This document shows, piece after piece, positions 5,447-5,581 of a stretch of 5,581 nt of DNA. Both the position numbers and the translations under genes were made by a program. Where the stretch lies: contig CAMYEJ010000091.1 of the NCBI GenBank assembly GCA_947254665.1, forward strand, positions 1 to 5,581, written 5' to 3'. The notes under the pieces are model-generated. The model was not told where the DNA came from. It searched no databases and saw only the letters and a list, made by a program, of their open reading frames with translations. Origin of the DNA: an uncultured Peptoniphilus sp. (GTDB lineage: Bacteria > Bacillota > Clostridia > Tissierellales > Peptoniphilaceae). Each line of letters opens with the position of its first letter. The first letter of the stretch is position 1.

Positions 5447-5493
5447 GTCATCCTGAGCGGAAGAGCCTTTAGGCTCTGAAGTCGAAGGATCTC
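5447..5493. repeat. REP-like imperfect palindrome containing the right copy of GTCATCCTGAGCGGA
   Basis: The unit starts with the 15-nt motif shared with 4151-4165. An outer stem ATCCT (5450-5454) / AGGAT (5486-5490) encloses a perfect inner hairpin AGAGCC-TTTA-GGCTCT (5462-5477). The layout gtcatcctgagc...gtcgaaggatct is that of widespread short palindromic intergenic repeats. No T-run follows the inner stem directly, so a repeat unit is preferred over a terminator. It lies upstream of the amidase promoter region. Confidence 0.65.
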
Positions 5494-5561
5494 TCCCCTG
5501 GTGAGGACAAACACGGATGGTTTCATTTGCAAAGACTAGGTTAAATATAGCTTATACCCGT

Positions 5562-5581
5562 TCGACTCGCTACGCTCGCTC
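5562..5581. repeat. Probable edge of another intergenic repeat
   Basis: The window ends in TCGACTCGCTACGCTCGCTC, a GC-rich, partly self-complementary stretch built of CGCT/GCTC steps. It is unlike the AT-rich DNA just before it (5520-5558, where nothing is recognised). This style of sequence commonly forms one half of short palindromic repeats. The element is cut by the window edge, so its nature is uncertain. Confidence 0.3.

Noticed and set aside
5555..5581. GTTCGACTC near the right edge looks like a tRNA T-loop.
   Set aside because: The flanking bases do not form a 5-bp T stem, and no anticodon or D arm is found upstream. It fits a CGCT-rich intergenic repeat better.

Overview
The window looks like the chromosome of a low-GC Gram-positive anaerobe. 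Its genes use strong AGGAGG-type ribosome binding sites and AT-rich codons, and the small-protein families on the right (YvrJ, DUF2922, DUF1659-like) are typical of Firmicutes. The overall style, including compact genes separated by GC-rich structured intergenic repeats, suggests a clostridial or Tissierellia-type (Peptoniphilus/Anaerococcus/Finegoldia-like) host. That placement is inference; no marker gene fixes the genus.

The left part (about 33-3878, + strand) is a tight four-gene operon behind an extended -10 promoter. It encodes a two-domain Sua5-type threonylcarbamoyl-AMP synthase (tRNA t6A modification), uracil phosphoribosyltransferase (upp, pyrimidine salvage), a polytopic undecaprenyl-phosphate GlcNAc-1-phosphate transferase (TagO/WecA) and a non-hydrolysing UDP-GlcNAc 2-epimerase (WecB/MnaA). 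Neighbouring genes overlap by 13, 0 and 4 nt, so translation is probably coupled. The last two enzymes supply undecaprenyl-PP-GlcNAc and UDP-ManNAc, the first inputs for a teichoic-acid linkage unit or a similar cell-surface polymer. The operon ends in a long hairpin plus T-run at 3904-3959.

The middle (3960-4230) has no credible gene. It is a mosaic of relatively GC-rich hairpins and short direct repeats.

The right part (5409-4232, - strand, convergent with the operon) is a compact four-gene cassette: a zinc-dependent N-acetylmuramoyl-L-alanine amidase without a signal peptide, a 59-aa DUF1659-like protein, a 72-aa DUF2922 protein and a 48-aa YvrJ-type single-span membrane peptide, followed by its own terminator. 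Two of these genes are shorter than 60 codons. The arrangement looks like a small lysis or cell-wall cassette of undetermined function. It is bracketed by two same-orientation copies of a 15-nt motif (GTCATCCTGAGCGGA), the right one inside a REP-like imperfect palindrome. The window ends inside what is probably another intergenic repeat.

The most interesting item is this amidase plus small-protein cassette and its repeat borders.
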